DNA of 64,000 nucleotides from Nocardia exalbida NBRC 100660 (GTDB lineage Bacteria > Actinomycetota > Actinomycetes > Mycobacteriales > Mycobacteriaceae). Positions 37,866-46,887 of the stretch are shown here, piece after piece; position 1 is the first letter of the stretch, and each line of letters opens with the position of its first letter. The DNA lies in assembly GCF_000308575.1 (NCBI RefSeq), contig NZ_BAFZ01000119.1:62001-126000 (forward strand), written 5' to 3'. A program made the position numbers and the translations under genes. The notes beneath the pieces are model-generated. The model was not told the origin of the DNA. It worked only from the letters and a program-made list of their open reading frames with translations, and searched no databases.

Positions 37866-39475
37866 ACCTCTCGCCCGGCCTGCTGCCGATCCTCGCTCCG
37901 CTACCGGTACTGGTTCCGCTGCTCGGCGCCGCCGCCACCCTCGTGTTCGGCCGCAGGCCCCGCATCCAGAGCGTGGTCATCATCGGCGCGCTCACCGCCG
38001 TCGTGGTGATCTGCGGGTTGCTGCTGTATCTGGCCGACCGGGACGGCACCACCGCGTTGCAGGTCGGCAACTGGGCGGCCCCGATCGGCATCACGCTGGT
38101 GGTGGACCGGCTCTCCGCGGCGATGCTGCTCGTCTCGTCCATCGTGCTGCTCTCGGTCGCCCTCTACGGTGCGGGCCAGAACATCCGCGACGGCGACGAA
38201 CGGCAGCCCACCTCCATCTACCGCCCCACGTATCTGGTGCTGACCGCCGGTGTCTCGGCCGCCTTCCTGGCCGGTGACCTGTTCAACCTCTTCGTGGGCT
38301 TCGAGATCCTGCTCGCGGCCTCGTTCGTGCTGCTGACGGTGGGCGCGACCACCGAGCGGATCCGGGCGGGCGTGGCCTACGTGATGGTGTCGATGGTCTC
38401 GTCGCTGATCTTCCTCACCGGCATCGGGCTGACCTACGCGGCCACCGGAACGCTGAATCTCGCCCAGCTCGCCGTCCGGTTCGGAGCCGTGCCGGACGGC
38501 ACCCGCACGGCGATCTTCGCGGTGCTGCTGGTGGCGTTCGGCATCAAGGCGGCCGTCTTCCCGCTGTCGAACTGGCTGCCCGACTCCTACCCGACCGCCC
38601 CGGCTCCGGTCACCGCCGTATTCGCCGGCCTGCTCACCAAAGTGGGTGTGTACGCGATCATCCGGACCCACTCGCTGCTGTTCCCCGACGGCGGCTTCGA
38701 CTCGGTGCTGCTGGTGTGCGGCCTGCTCACCATGCTCGTCGGCATCCTCGGCGCCATCGCGCAGAGCGACATCCGCCGTCTGCTGTCGTTCACACTGGTC
38801 AGCCACATCGGATACATGGTGTTCGGGGTCGGTCTGGCCACCGCGTCCGGGCTGGCGGGCGCGGTGTTCTATGTAGCGCACCACATCCTGGTGCAGACGG
38901 CGTTGTTCCTGGTGGCCGGCCTGATCGAGCGGCAAGCCGGATCGACCTCGCTGCGCAGACTGGGCGGGCTCGCCGCGGCCAGTCCGCTGCTCGCGGTGCT
39001 GTTCCTGATCCCCGCGCTGAATCTCGGCGGAATACCGCCGTTCTCCGGGTTCATCGGCAAGGTGGCGCTCTTGCAGGCGGGCGCCGAGCGCGGCAGCGCG
39101 CTGGCCTGGGTGCTGGTCGGCGGCGCCGTGCTCACCAGCCTGCTCACGCTCTACACCGTGGCAAGGGTGTGGAGCAAAGCGTTCTGGCGCCCCCGCGCGG
39201 ACGCGCCGGAGGGCCATCTCACCGCGGCGAAGCCCCCGACGCTCATCGAGGACGCGACCGACGTGCACTACGACGAGCGCACCGACCCCGGCCGGATGCC
39301 GCCGCTGATGGTGTTGTCCACCGCGGCGCTCGTGACGGTCGGGTTGTGCCTGACCGTGCTGGCCGGCCCGATTCTCACGATCGCCGACCGGGCCGCGGCC
39401 GACCTGCGCGACCCCGGCGTGTACATCGGTGCGGTACTGGGTGATTCGCGCGGCGATGCGGGAGGCCCGCGATGA
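37862..39475 (+). CDS. mrpD: Na+/H+ antiporter subunit D
   Basis: A 537-residue NuoM/NuoN-like subunit with about 14 helices. The ion-path motifs LFNLFVGFEILLAASFVLLT and FGIKAAVFPLSNWLPDSYP are present, with LLTKVGVYAI following. It works with MrpA to exchange Na+ for H+ across the membrane. The GTG at 37862 overlaps the mrpC stop (GTGA), and an ATGA links it to mrpE. Confidence 0.94.
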   Translation: MNLSPGLLPILAPLPVLVPLLGAAATLVFGRRPRIQSVVIIGALTAVVVICGLLLYLADRDGTTALQVGNWAAPIGITLVVDRLSAAMLLVSSIVLLSVALYGAGQNIRDGDERQPTSIYRPTYLVLTAGVSAAFLAGDLFNLFVGFEILLAASFVLLTVGATTERIRAGVAYVMVSMVSSLIFLTGIGLTYAATGTLNLAQLAVRFGAVPDGTRTAIFAVLLVAFGIKAAVFPLSNWLPDSYPTAPAPVTAVFAGLLTKVGVYAIIRTHSLLFPDGGFDSVLLVCGLLTMLVGILGAIAQSDIRRLLSFTLVSHIGYMVFGVGLATASGLAGAVFYVAHHILVQTALFLVAGLIERQAGSTSLRRLGGLAAASPLLAVLFLIPALNLGGIPPFSGFIGKVALLQAGAERGSALAWVLVGGAVLTSLLTLYTVARVWSKAFWRPRADAPEGHLTAAKPPTLIEDATDVHYDERTDPGRMPPLMVLSTAALVTVGLCLTVLAGPILTIADRAAADLRDPGVYIGAVLGDSRGDAGGPR

Positions 39476-40047
39476 GCGTCGAGCAGAGCGGACGCGGCCG
39501 GCGGCGCGAGACGGTCGTCCGAATCGGCGTACTCGCGTGGCTCACCATGGTCTGGCTCGCCCTGTGGGGCGATCTCAGCGTCGCGAATCTGCTGGGCGGG
39601 CTGGTGGTCGCCGCGCTGATCATGCTGGCGCTGCCGCTGCCGCGCGTGCCGGTGTCCGGTCGGCTGAACCCGCTTCCGCTGGTCGCGTTGATCGTCGCGA
39701 GCGCGTACTACGCGCTGGAGTCGAGCCTCCAGGTCGCCTGGTTCGCGATCCGACCTGCTCCGATGCCGGTGTCCGGGGTGCTGCGGGTATACGCCCGCAC
39801 GAGATCGGATCTGGTGCTGGTGCTGTGGACCGATGTGCTCAACCTGATCCCCGGCACGATGGTGCTGGAGATCGATCGCAGGCGCTGGGTCGTCTACGTG
39901 CACGTGCTCGACGTCGGCAGCGACGCCGCCGTGGACAAGTTCTACCGGATCACCCGGCGGCTGGAACGCCTGCTGATCGATGCGTTCGAACGTCCGACCG
40001 GCTGGCCGCGCTCCCGGGCCGCCGCGCTCCCGGAGGTGCCATCGTGA
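39472..40047 (+). CDS. mrpE: Na+/H+ antiporter subunit E
   Basis: A 191-residue subunit with N-terminal helices (GVLAWLTMVWLALWGDLSVA, LLGGLVVAALIMLALPLP) and a soluble tail. The family motif VLEIDRRRWVVYVHVLDVG is clear. Required for complex stability in other Mrp systems. Overlaps mrpD by 4 nt and mrpF by 4 nt. Confidence 0.92.
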   Translation: MSVEQSGRGRRRETVVRIGVLAWLTMVWLALWGDLSVANLLGGLVVAALIMLALPLPRVPVSGRLNPLPLVALIVASAYYALESSLQVAWFAIRPAPMPVSGVLRVYARTRSDLVLVLWTDVLNLIPGTMVLEIDRRRWVVYVHVLDVGSDAAVDKFYRITRRLERLLIDAFERPTGWPRSRAAALPEVPS

Positions 40048-40304
40048 CCGTCGTCGCCGTGATCGCCGCCGTCATCCTGACCGCGGCCGGGCTGCTCACC
40101 ACCTACCGTGTCGTCATGGGGCCGAGCACGCTGGACCGGGTCGTCGGCGTCGACTCGCTGATGGCCATCGCCGCCTCCGGCCTGGCCGTGTGGGCGGCCT
40201 ACAGCGCCGACACCACCGTGGTGCCCGCGATCGTCGCGCTGGCGCTGGTCGGATTCCTCGGCTCGGCCGCGGTGTCCCGATTCCGGGTGCGGGACGACAA
40301 ATGA
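40044..40304 (+). CDS. mrpF: Na+/H+ antiporter subunit F
   Basis: An 86-residue, three-helix subunit with the family hallmark YRVVMGPSTLDRVVGVDSL. The GTG start at 40044 overlaps the mrpE stop. It is out of frame with larger open frames in this stretch, so the product was identified from its motif. Confidence 0.93.
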   Translation: MTVVAVIAAVILTAAGLLTTYRVVMGPSTLDRVVGVDSLMAIAASGLAVWAAYSADTTVVPAIVALALVGFLGSAAVSRFRVRDDK

Positions 40305-40636
40305 ACCTCTGGCACGCGCTCGCGGGCGCCCTGATCCTGTTCGGCTCGACGCTGGCGCTGACCGCGGCGATCGGGATCGTGCGCTTCCCCGATACGCTCA
40401 CCCGGATGCACGCCGCCACCAAACCGCAGGTCATCGGGCTGATCCTGGTGCTGGCGGGCGCCGCGATCCAGCTGCGCGGGCACGACAACGTCTGGACGCT
40501 GGTGCTGGTCGGGCTGTTCACCCTGCTCACGGCCCCGGTGATCGCCCACCTCATCGGCCGCACCGCCTACCGCGAGCAGCGCTACCGCGACGGTCTGTTG
40601 CGCATCAACGCTTTGCGCGACGACGACGTGGAATAG
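40301..40636 (+). CDS. mrpG: Na+/H+ antiporter subunit G
   Basis: A 111-residue, three-helix subunit, last of the operon. The signature GIVRFPDTLTRMHAATKP is present, then QVIGLILVLAGAAIQL. The ATG overlaps the mrpF stop. The order A(B)-C-D-E-F-G is the common group arrangement with B fused to A. Confidence 0.93.
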   Translation: MNLWHALAGALILFGSTLALTAAIGIVRFPDTLTRMHAATKPQVIGLILVLAGAAIQLRGHDNVWTLVLVGLFTLLTAPVIAHLIGRTAYREQRYRDGLLRINALRDDDVE

Positions 40637-40693
40637 CCCGGCTCAGCGCGTGGCGGGCTCGACCACGCGCCGGGCGGCTCGGCCGGACCCCGC

Positions 40694-42052
40694 TCAGGGC
40701 GTGGCGGGTTCGACCTCTCGTTCGGCCCGCAGCGGTTGCCGCACGGTCACGAACCACGTCGCGTGGAACGCCGCCGCCAGTCCGGCCAGCAGTCCGAGCA
40801 CCACCGTGCCCGCGAGCACCGGGTACTCGGCCATCGGCACCGCGAGGTAGCGGTAGGCCAGCAGTAGCGCGGCCAGCACGACCACACCGGAGCCGACCAG
40901 CCGGACCCGGAACCATCCCCAGCCGCGCTCCGGCTCGCGCAGCGCCGATTCGACGGTGAGGCACAGCACCGCGCCCGCGACCAGGTCGACGCCGTAGTGG
41001 TAGCCGAAACCGAGGGTGGCGGTGAGGGTGGCCAGCAGCCAGAACGCGCCGCCCCAGCGCAGCCAGGCCGGAGCCGGCTCGCCGTCGCTGGCGCGGCGGG
41101 TGTGCAGGAACACCGACAGCGCCCAAGCCGTGTGCATGGAGGGCATGCAGTTGCGCGGAACCGCCGCGTCGAACGGCAGCGGCAGCGGATTCCGGTCGAT
41201 CGGCGGCACCACACCCGGCCAGTAGTTGCCCAATTGCAGTCCGTTTCCGTCCGGTCCGAACGCGAACATCGGCCCGACCACCGGGAACAGCACGTACACC
41301 AGGGGACCGATCAATCCGAGCACCAGGAAGGTCCGCACCAGATAGTGCGACGGCCACCGGCCCGACGACACCACCCCGCGCAGCTGCCATACCGCCACGA
41401 CGATGGCCGCCACGGGCAGCTCGATGTAGACCCAGTGCAGCACCGCGTAGACCACCGGCCCGAGCGCGTCGACCGCCCGGCCGAGCACCCACGACGGATC
41501 ACCCAGCGCGTGGTCGGCCAGGATCACGTATTCGTCGAGTACCGTCGGCCTGCCGATCACGGTGACGTGCAGCCAGACGTCGCCGACCTTGGTGGCCAGG
41601 ATGAGCAGTGCGCCGAGCGCGGCCGCGTGCAGCGCGTTCCGCCGTTCGGCGCCCGACCAGCGCAGCCAGGCCACCAGCGCCAGGCCGGTCAGCACGATCA
41701 CCGGTCCGTTCCCGATCACGAACGGCTCTCCGGCCAGCAAGCGGGCGCCCGCCCACACCACGTCGACGGCGACCGCGGCGCCCACCGCGACCAGCCTGCG
41801 GCGGGCCGAGATGCCTACCAGCGCAAGGACCAGCCCCGCCCAGGGCACCGACATGGACTTGGGAGTGCCGATGTAGTCCCGCGCCACGCTCTCCAGCGGG
41901 CCGTCGAACCCCTGCCGGACAGCGACGACCTGCAACACGATCAGCAGGACAGGCACCGCGGCCACCGCCGCGGTGACCCGGACCCGGGTCCGCGGTACGG
42001 GACGGCGCGATACCGCGCTTCCTGCTTTGGCACCCGGGTCTTCGACTAGCAT
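40694..42052 (-). CDS. PAP2-superfamily membrane phosphatase/transferase
   Basis: A 452-residue membrane protein with many helices. The C-terminal half carries the PAP2_3-type motifs VPRNCMPSMHTAWALS and GYHYGVDLVAG with the catalytic His and Asp residues, resembling inositol phosphorylceramide synthase-like enzymes. It probably acts on a lipid phosphate, perhaps in mannoside or phosphoinositide metabolism; the substrate is unknown. It converges on the Mrp operon and lies 76 bases downstream of the carboxylate-amine ligase gene. Confidence 0.8.
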   Translation of the reverse strand: MLVEDPGAKAGSAVSRRPVPRTRVRVTAAVAAVPVLLIVLQVVAVRQGFDGPLESVARDYIGTPKSMSVPWAGLVLALVGISARRRLVAVGAAVAVDVVWAGARLLAGEPFVIGNGPVIVLTGLALVAWLRWSGAERRNALHAAALGALLILATKVGDVWLHVTVIGRPTVLDEYVILADHALGDPSWVLGRAVDALGPVVYAVLHWVYIELPVAAIVVAVWQLRGVVSSGRWPSHYLVRTFLVLGLIGPLVYVLFPVVGPMFAFGPDGNGLQLGNYWPGVVPPIDRNPLPLPFDAAVPRNCMPSMHTAWALSVFLHTRRASDGEPAPAWLRWGGAFWLLATLTATLGFGYHYGVDLVAGAVLCLTVESALREPERGWGWFRVRLVGSGVVVLAALLLAYRYLAVPMAEYPVLAGTVVLGLLAGLAAAFHATWFVTVRQPLRAEREVEPATP

Positions 42053-42128
42053 CCGACCATAGTAAACGGGGGATGAACGCCATCCCCCTGGCCAGCTGAA
42101 CGACAGCCGACCTATCCGCGCCGGGACG

Positions 42129-43274
42129 TTACTGTTTCAGCTCCTCGACCAGCGCGTCCACCACCGCGATCAGGTCGCCCTGCGAGGCCGCGGCGACGCG
42201 GCGCTGCCGTTGATAGGACGCGCCCCGCTTGGGGATCTCGGCGACCATCGCGAGTTCGTCCGCGCAGCCCAGACGCGCCGCCGTCGGCTCCAGCCGGTTC
42301 AGCAGATCGTCCAGGTCGTCGGTGACCAAGCGCTCGTTGCTGTCGGCATCGGTGATGATGATCGCGTCCAGTCCGTACCGGGCGGCCCGCCACTTGTTCT
42401 CCTGCACATGCCACGGCGGCAGGGTGGGCAGGGTTTCGCCGTTCTCGACCCGCTGGTCCAGGTCGACGATCAGGCAATGGATGAGCGCGGCCAGCGCGGC
42501 GAGTTCGGCGCGCGTGGAGATGCCGTCGCAGACCCGCACCTCGATGGTGCCCCACTTGGGCGCCGGGCGGATGTCCCAGTGCATGCCGCCCAGCTGGGTG
42601 AACACACCGGTCTTGACCTCGTCGTGCACGAAATGCTCGAACTGGGTCCAGTTCTCGAACTGGAACGGCAGGCCCGCGGTCGGCAACTGCTGGAACATCA
42701 GCGTCCGGTTGCTGGCGTAGCCGGTGTCCGATCCGGACCACATCGGCGAGCCCGCCGACAGCGCGAGCAGATGCGGATACGACAGCAGCAACGAGTTGAG
42801 GATCGGAAACACCTTGTCGCGGTGAGATACTCCGACGTGCACGTGCACGCCCCAGATCATCATCTGGCGACCCCACCACTGCGTGCGCTCGATCAGCTCG
42901 TCATAGTGCTCTGATCGGGTGAGCTGCTGGGCCGACCACTGTGCGAACGGATGGGTGCCCGCGCAGAACAGGTCGACGCCGAGCGGGTCGGCCGCGCGCC
43001 GCACCGTGTTCATGGTGCCGGTCAGGTCCTCCACCGCCGCCCCCACGGTGTCGTGCACGCCGGTGACGAGCTCGACGGTGTTGCGCAGCAACTCCTTGGT
43101 CACCTGCGGTGTGCCGTCGTGGGAGCGCAGCTCACCGAGTGAATCGAACACCGCGGCGGCGGTATTCGACAGGTCGCGGGTCACCTTGTCCACCAAGGCG
43201 ATCTCCCATTCGACCCCGATCGTGGGCCGGGGCGAACCTTCGAAGGGAACGTGCTCGATTCCTGCCCCGGCCAT
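42129..43274 (-). CDS. glutamate-cysteine ligase-like carboxylate-amine ligase
   Basis: A 381-residue member of the GCS2/YbdK family, homologue of M. tuberculosis Rv0433. Conserved segments are TIGVEWEIALVDK, GVHVHVGVSHRDKV and FENWTQFEHFV with the metal- and ATP-binding residues typical of the family. It forms an amide from an acid and an amine, glutamate-cysteine or a related pair; the real substrate in actinobacteria, which use mycothiol, is uncertain. It is next to sodC, the order found in mycobacteria. Confidence 0.9.
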   Translation of the reverse strand: MAGAGIEHVPFEGSPRPTIGVEWEIALVDKVTRDLSNTAAAVFDSLGELRSHDGTPQVTKELLRNTVELVTGVHDTVGAAVEDLTGTMNTVRRAADPLGVDLFCAGTHPFAQWSAQQLTRSEHYDELIERTQWWGRQMMIWGVHVHVGVSHRDKVFPILNSLLLSYPHLLALSAGSPMWSGSDTGYASNRTLMFQQLPTAGLPFQFENWTQFEHFVHDEVKTGVFTQLGGMHWDIRPAPKWGTIEVRVCDGISTRAELAALAALIHCLIVDLDQRVENGETLPTLPPWHVQENKWRAARYGLDAIIITDADSNERLVTDDLDDLLNRLEPTAARLGCADELAMVAEIPKRGASYQRQRRVAAASQGDLIAVVDALVEELKQ

Positions 43275-43285
43275 ATACCACCGCG

Positions 43286-43969
43286 CTACTGGATCACGCC
43301 ACAGGCGACACGGCCGCCCGCGTCACCTGTCGCTAGGGTCGTCTCGTCGGGGCCTGCGACGCCATCGGCGCGGCTGTAACGATTCGGGATGTTGCCGAAG
43401 TTGTCGGCGTCGGCGTGGATGATCAGGGCCTTGCCCTTCACGTCGTCCAGCGTCACCGCGTCGGTGGTGGTGACCAGCTTGGCGACGCCGTCGCCACGCA
43501 CCTCCAGCGAGGTCAGATCACCGCTGGCCGGATGCGCGTTGGCGCTGCCGACCTGCAGATGACCACCGGCGGACAGGAAGTCGCCCGCCGGGCCGCCGGT
43601 CGGCGCGACGGAGTTCGGCTCGCACTTGCCCGCCTGGTGCACATGCAGGCCGTGGAAGCCGGGGCGCAGCCCGTGGGCCTCGACGGTGACCTGCAGGTGG
43701 TTGCCGTCCTTGGCGAAGTTCGCGGTGCCGACCGAGGCGCCGGAGGGGTCTTTCAACTGCACGTTCACCCCCTGCTCCGTGCTCGGCGAGCCGTGCTCGG
43801 TGCTCGACTGCCCGGCCGGGGCGGCGGACCCGGTCCACACCGGCGGGGTGGTTCCCTGGACGTCACTCGACTCCTGGCTGTTCGAGCAGGCGACGAGGCC
43901 GAACACCGCGACCGCGAGCACCGGGGTCACAGTCCGCCAGGACGGGCGGCGAGTTGTGGACGGGGCCAT
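43286..43969 (-). CDS. sodC: Cu/Zn superoxide dismutase lipoprotein
   Basis: A 227-residue exported lipoprotein: signal TPVLAVAVFGLVAC with lipobox LVAC, a Ser/Thr-rich linker, then the SodC domain. Metal-site segments are GFHGLHVHQAGKCEPN, SAGGHLQVGSANAHP and LIIHADADNFGN, with the C-terminal GGRVACGVIQ closing the disulfide. It removes superoxide outside the membrane. The neighbour order with the ligase and the LytR_C gene is as in mycobacteria. Confidence 0.95.
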   Translation of the reverse strand: MAPSTTRRPSWRTVTPVLAVAVFGLVACSNSQESSDVQGTTPPVWTGSAAPAGQSSTEHGSPSTEQGVNVQLKDPSGASVGTANFAKDGNHLQVTVEAHGLRPGFHGLHVHQAGKCEPNSVAPTGGPAGDFLSAGGHLQVGSANAHPASGDLTSLEVRGDGVAKLVTTTDAVTLDDVKGKALIIHADADNFGNIPNRYSRADGVAGPDETTLATGDAGGRVACGVIQ

Positions 43970-44129
43970 CGGGGAACTCCTTTACGAGTACCGAGTTTAC
44001 GAGTAAAGCTGGGTGGACACGTTCGTTACCGGACAAGATGATGCCACGCCGCCATGCCGTGTCCCCGACAGGGCGGCGCGCCCTCACCTGAGTTCGCCGG
44101 TCCGAGCGTGCGAACAGCGGCCACACGGG

Positions 44130-44699
44130 TCAGTTACCCGTGACGATCACCGTTACACCCGGTCCGGTGTCCCCGATTCCGTCCGACTTCGGCGCGACCG
44201 ACGCGCCGAGTTCGTCCGCGACGGCCTGCGCCGCCTCCTTGTCGCCGGGCGAAGTGCCGTAGTACACAGTGGTTTTCGAGATACTCGCGCCGGGGTAGTT
44301 GCCCGTTTCCGCGATCGTCCACCCGCTCGCCGAGAGCTGGCCCGCCGTCTTGGCGGCGAGTCCGGGCACCATGCTGTTGTTCAGCACGCGCACCGGGACC
44401 GAACGGGCCGCCGTGGAGGTGGTCGGCGCGGCGGTGGTGGTCGGCGTGACCGTCGCCACCGCGGTGGACGAGGACGCGACCGAGGTCGCCGCCTTGGGCG
44501 TGGTCGTGCTCGCCGGGATCTGCGGCGCGGCCGTCGCGCTCGAGGTGGGCGATTCGCTGGTCCCCGAGGCGTCGCTGTCGGCGTCGGAACTCGACAACGA
44601 CATCGCGCCCAGACCGGCGAAGACGATGGCCAACGCGATCAGCACCATCGCAAGGGCGCGCAACGGTGGCCCACCGGAGGTGGGATTCGGGTAGCTCAC
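44130..44699 (-). CDS. LytR C-terminal domain protein
   Basis: A 189-residue membrane-anchored protein: short cytoplasmic start, one helix (ALAMVLIALAIVFAGLGAMSL), a long Ser/Thr/Ala-rich linker, then a LytR_C domain (SVPVRVLNNSMVPGLAAKTA with the YYGTSPGDKEAAQAVADEL end). It is the homologue of M. tuberculosis Rv0431. It probably lies at the cell wall; the domain's function is unknown. The gene order with sodC and DUF3263 is conserved. Confidence 0.87.
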   Translation of the reverse strand: MSYPNPTSGGPPLRALAMVLIALAIVFAGLGAMSLSSSDADSDASGTSESPTSSATAAPQIPASTTTPKAATSVASSSTAVATVTPTTTAAPTTSTAARSVPVRVLNNSMVPGLAAKTAGQLSASGWTIAETGNYPGASISKTTVYYGTSPGDKEAAQAVADELGASVAPKSDGIGDTGPGVTVIVTGN

Positions 44700-44747
44700 C
44701 CTCGCGAGCCTAGTCGCACGGGGCGGGTCCGGGTCCGCATCGCCGGG

Positions 44748-45101
44748 TCAGACCTGGAATCCCAGCCGCCGCGCCGCGCGCGCCTTCTGCCTGCTCGCGC
44801 GCAGCCTGCGCAGCCGCTTCACCAGCATCGGGTCGGCGGCCAGCGACTCGGGCCGGTCCACCACCGCGTTGAGCACTTGGTAGTAGCGGGTCGGCGACAT
44901 GGCGAACAGTTCGCGGATCGCCTCCTCCTTGGCCCCCGCGTACTTCCACCACTGCCGCTCGAAAGCCAGGATGTCGAGTTCGCGACGGCTCAACCCGGAG
45001 CCGTCCGCCTGGTCGGCCGGAGCCTGCCCTGTCGTGACATCTTCGCTCGCGGAAGGGCCGTCCTGGCTCTCGGAAAGATTCCGTGCCGCTGCGCCGTCCA
45101 T
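44748..45101 (-). CDS. DUF3263 protein
   Basis: A 117-residue protein of the DUF3263 family (Rv0430-like). The conserved core is LSRRELDILAFERQWWKYAGAK, then AIRELFAMSPTRYYQVLN, which looks like a helix-turn-helix. The disordered N-terminus is acidic. A longer frame exists upstream, but the ATG at 45101 has GAGGGAGCGAG before it and starts the conserved part. DNA binding is likely by fold but unproven. It is divergent from def. Confidence 0.87.
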   Translation of the reverse strand: MDGAAARNLSESQDGPSASEDVTTGQAPADQADGSGLSRRELDILAFERQWWKYAGAKEEAIRELFAMSPTRYYQVLNAVVDRPESLAADPMLVKRLRRLRASRQKARAARRLGFQV

Positions 45102-45271
45102 CTCGCTCCCTCGCCGAGTGACCACCAGACGAAAATGGTGCTTGTACGTCGCGGAACATTCAACCACGCAGCCCGGGAATCGCCCGGGCCACGACGCGGC
45201 GTGTTCCCTACCTGCCGGTAGCCGCGGTACCCGGAGCGCTGTGACGTGGCACCCACGGCAATAATTGGCCC

Positions 45272-45862
45272 ATGGCAATCCTCCCGATCGTGATCGTCGG
45301 CGACCCGGTTCTGCACAATCCGACCGAACGGGTCACCCGATCGCCGGAGGAATTGGCTCCGCTCATCGCGGACATGTACGAGACGCTCGACGCTGCGCAC
45401 GGCGTCGGTCTCGCGGCCAACCAGGTCGGCGTTCCGCTGCGCCTGTTCGTGTACGACTGCCCCGACCTGGGCGCGGACGGCGCCGCGACCCGGCGCCGCG
45501 GCGTGGTGGTCAACCCGGTGCTGGAGACCTCGCAGATCCCGGAGTCCATGCCCGACCCGGACGACGACGAGGAGGGCTGTCTGTCGGTACCCGGCGAGCA
45601 GTTCCCCACCGGCCGCGCCGACTGGGCGAAGGTGACCGGCACCGACGAGCACGGCGAGCCGGTCGAGGTGGAGGGCAAGGGTTTCTTCGCCCGCATGCTC
45701 CAGCACGAGGTCGGGCACCTGGACGGGTTCCTCTACGTGGACGTGCTGATCGGCCGCAACGCACGGGCCGCCAAGAAGGCGATCAAACGCAACGGCTGGG
45801 GCACACCGGGTTTGAGCTGGCTGCCCGGCACCGATCCGGACCCGTTCGGGCATGACGACTGA
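45272..45862 (+). CDS. def: peptide deformylase
   Basis: A 196-residue Fe/Zn enzyme that removes the formyl group from new proteins. The three motifs are GVGLAANQVG, EGCLSVP and QHEVGHLDG, with Cys and the two His metal ligands. The ATG at 45272 fits the family N-terminus. It overlaps the following GNAT gene by 11 nt, so the two form an operon. Confidence 0.97.
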   Translation: MAILPIVIVGDPVLHNPTERVTRSPEELAPLIADMYETLDAAHGVGLAANQVGVPLRLFVYDCPDLGADGAATRRRGVVVNPVLETSQIPESMPDPDDDEEGCLSVPGEQFPTGRADWAKVTGTDEHGEPVEVEGKGFFARMLQHEVGHLDGFLYVDVLIGRNARAAKKAIKRNGWGTPGLSWLPGTDPDPFGHDD

Positions 45863-46853
45863 CCCCGCCGCCGGCCTGCCCGATATTCCGCTCGGCCGCC
45901 GCGTAGTGCTGCGCTACCGGTTGCCCGCGGGTTATCCCCAACCGTTGACCGACGTGATCGGCGAACTCGTCGCGCTGGATCCGCCGACCGTGCGCGGCGC
46001 CGACGGCACGGTCGTCTCGGTGGCGCCGGAGCGCGTGGTGGCGCTGAAAGCGCTCGGCCCCAGGCCGATTCGCACCAAGGAGATCCGCGCGCTGGAGGCC
46101 GCGGCCGCCTACGCTTGGCCGGGCGTCGAACACGCGTGGATCGACGGCTGGCTGGCACGTGCGGGCCACGGGTACACCGGGCGCGCGAACTCCGCTGTGC
46201 CACTGGGCAGTTCCGAGGCGCCCGCCACCGTGTCCGCGGAGACGCTGCACCGGATCGGCGAGTGGTACACCGCGCACGGCCTGCCCTTGCAACTCGCGCT
46301 GCCCGATCGGCTGGCCCCCGTGCCGCCCGGCTGGCACAGCTGGCGGGAAACGCTCATGCTCGCCATCGACATCGACAATTTCGTACTGCCCCAGGGTCCT
46401 TCGATGGTGCGGATCGCCGCCGCCCCCGACGCCGACTGGCTGGAGATGCACCGCTACGGCGGCGAAGTTCACACCGGGCAGGCGATGCCCGCACCGGATC
46501 CCGAGGTGCTGACCGCGGTCCTCGACGGCGAACTCGGCTTCGCCTCGCTCGGCCTGCCGCGACCCATCGCGATCGGCCGCGGCGCGCTCACCACCGCCCC
46601 CGACGGACGCCGCTGGGTCGGCCTGACCTGCGTGGCCGTCGCCGCCGCGCACCGCAGGCACGGGCTCGGCTCGCTGGTCTGCGCCGAGCTGGTGCGCTGG
46701 GGCCACGACCGCGGCGCGACCCACGCCTACCTCCAGGTGGAGGCCGGCAACGAGGCGGCCCGAGCGATGTACCGCGAACTGGGCTTCGTCGAACACCACG
46801 CCTACCGCTACGCCGCGCCGGAACCCCTCGCCGGGCCCGGCGGCCTGCGGTAG
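45852..46853 (+). CDS. GNAT-family N-acetyltransferase
   Basis: A 333-residue protein, homologue of Rv0428c. The GNAT fold is in the C-terminal third: GLTCVAVAAAHRRHGLGSLV is the acetyl-CoA loop and NEAARAMYRELGF the last motif. The N-terminal 60 residues form a small beta domain (VVLRYRLPAGYPQPLTDVIG) that may bind the substrate. The substrate is unknown. It starts inside def and ends 34 bases before xthA. Confidence 0.88.
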   Translation: MTTDPAAGLPDIPLGRRVVLRYRLPAGYPQPLTDVIGELVALDPPTVRGADGTVVSVAPERVVALKALGPRPIRTKEIRALEAAAAYAWPGVEHAWIDGWLARAGHGYTGRANSAVPLGSSEAPATVSAETLHRIGEWYTAHGLPLQLALPDRLAPVPPGWHSWRETLMLAIDIDNFVLPQGPSMVRIAAAPDADWLEMHRYGGEVHTGQAMPAPDPEVLTAVLDGELGFASLGLPRPIAIGRGALTTAPDGRRWVGLTCVAVAAAHRRHGLGSLVCAELVRWGHDRGATHAYLQVEAGNEAARAMYRELGFVEHHAYRYAAPEPLAGPGGLR

Positions 46854-46887
46854 AACAGACCTGTCACCCGCGCGAAGGAAGGCCGCC

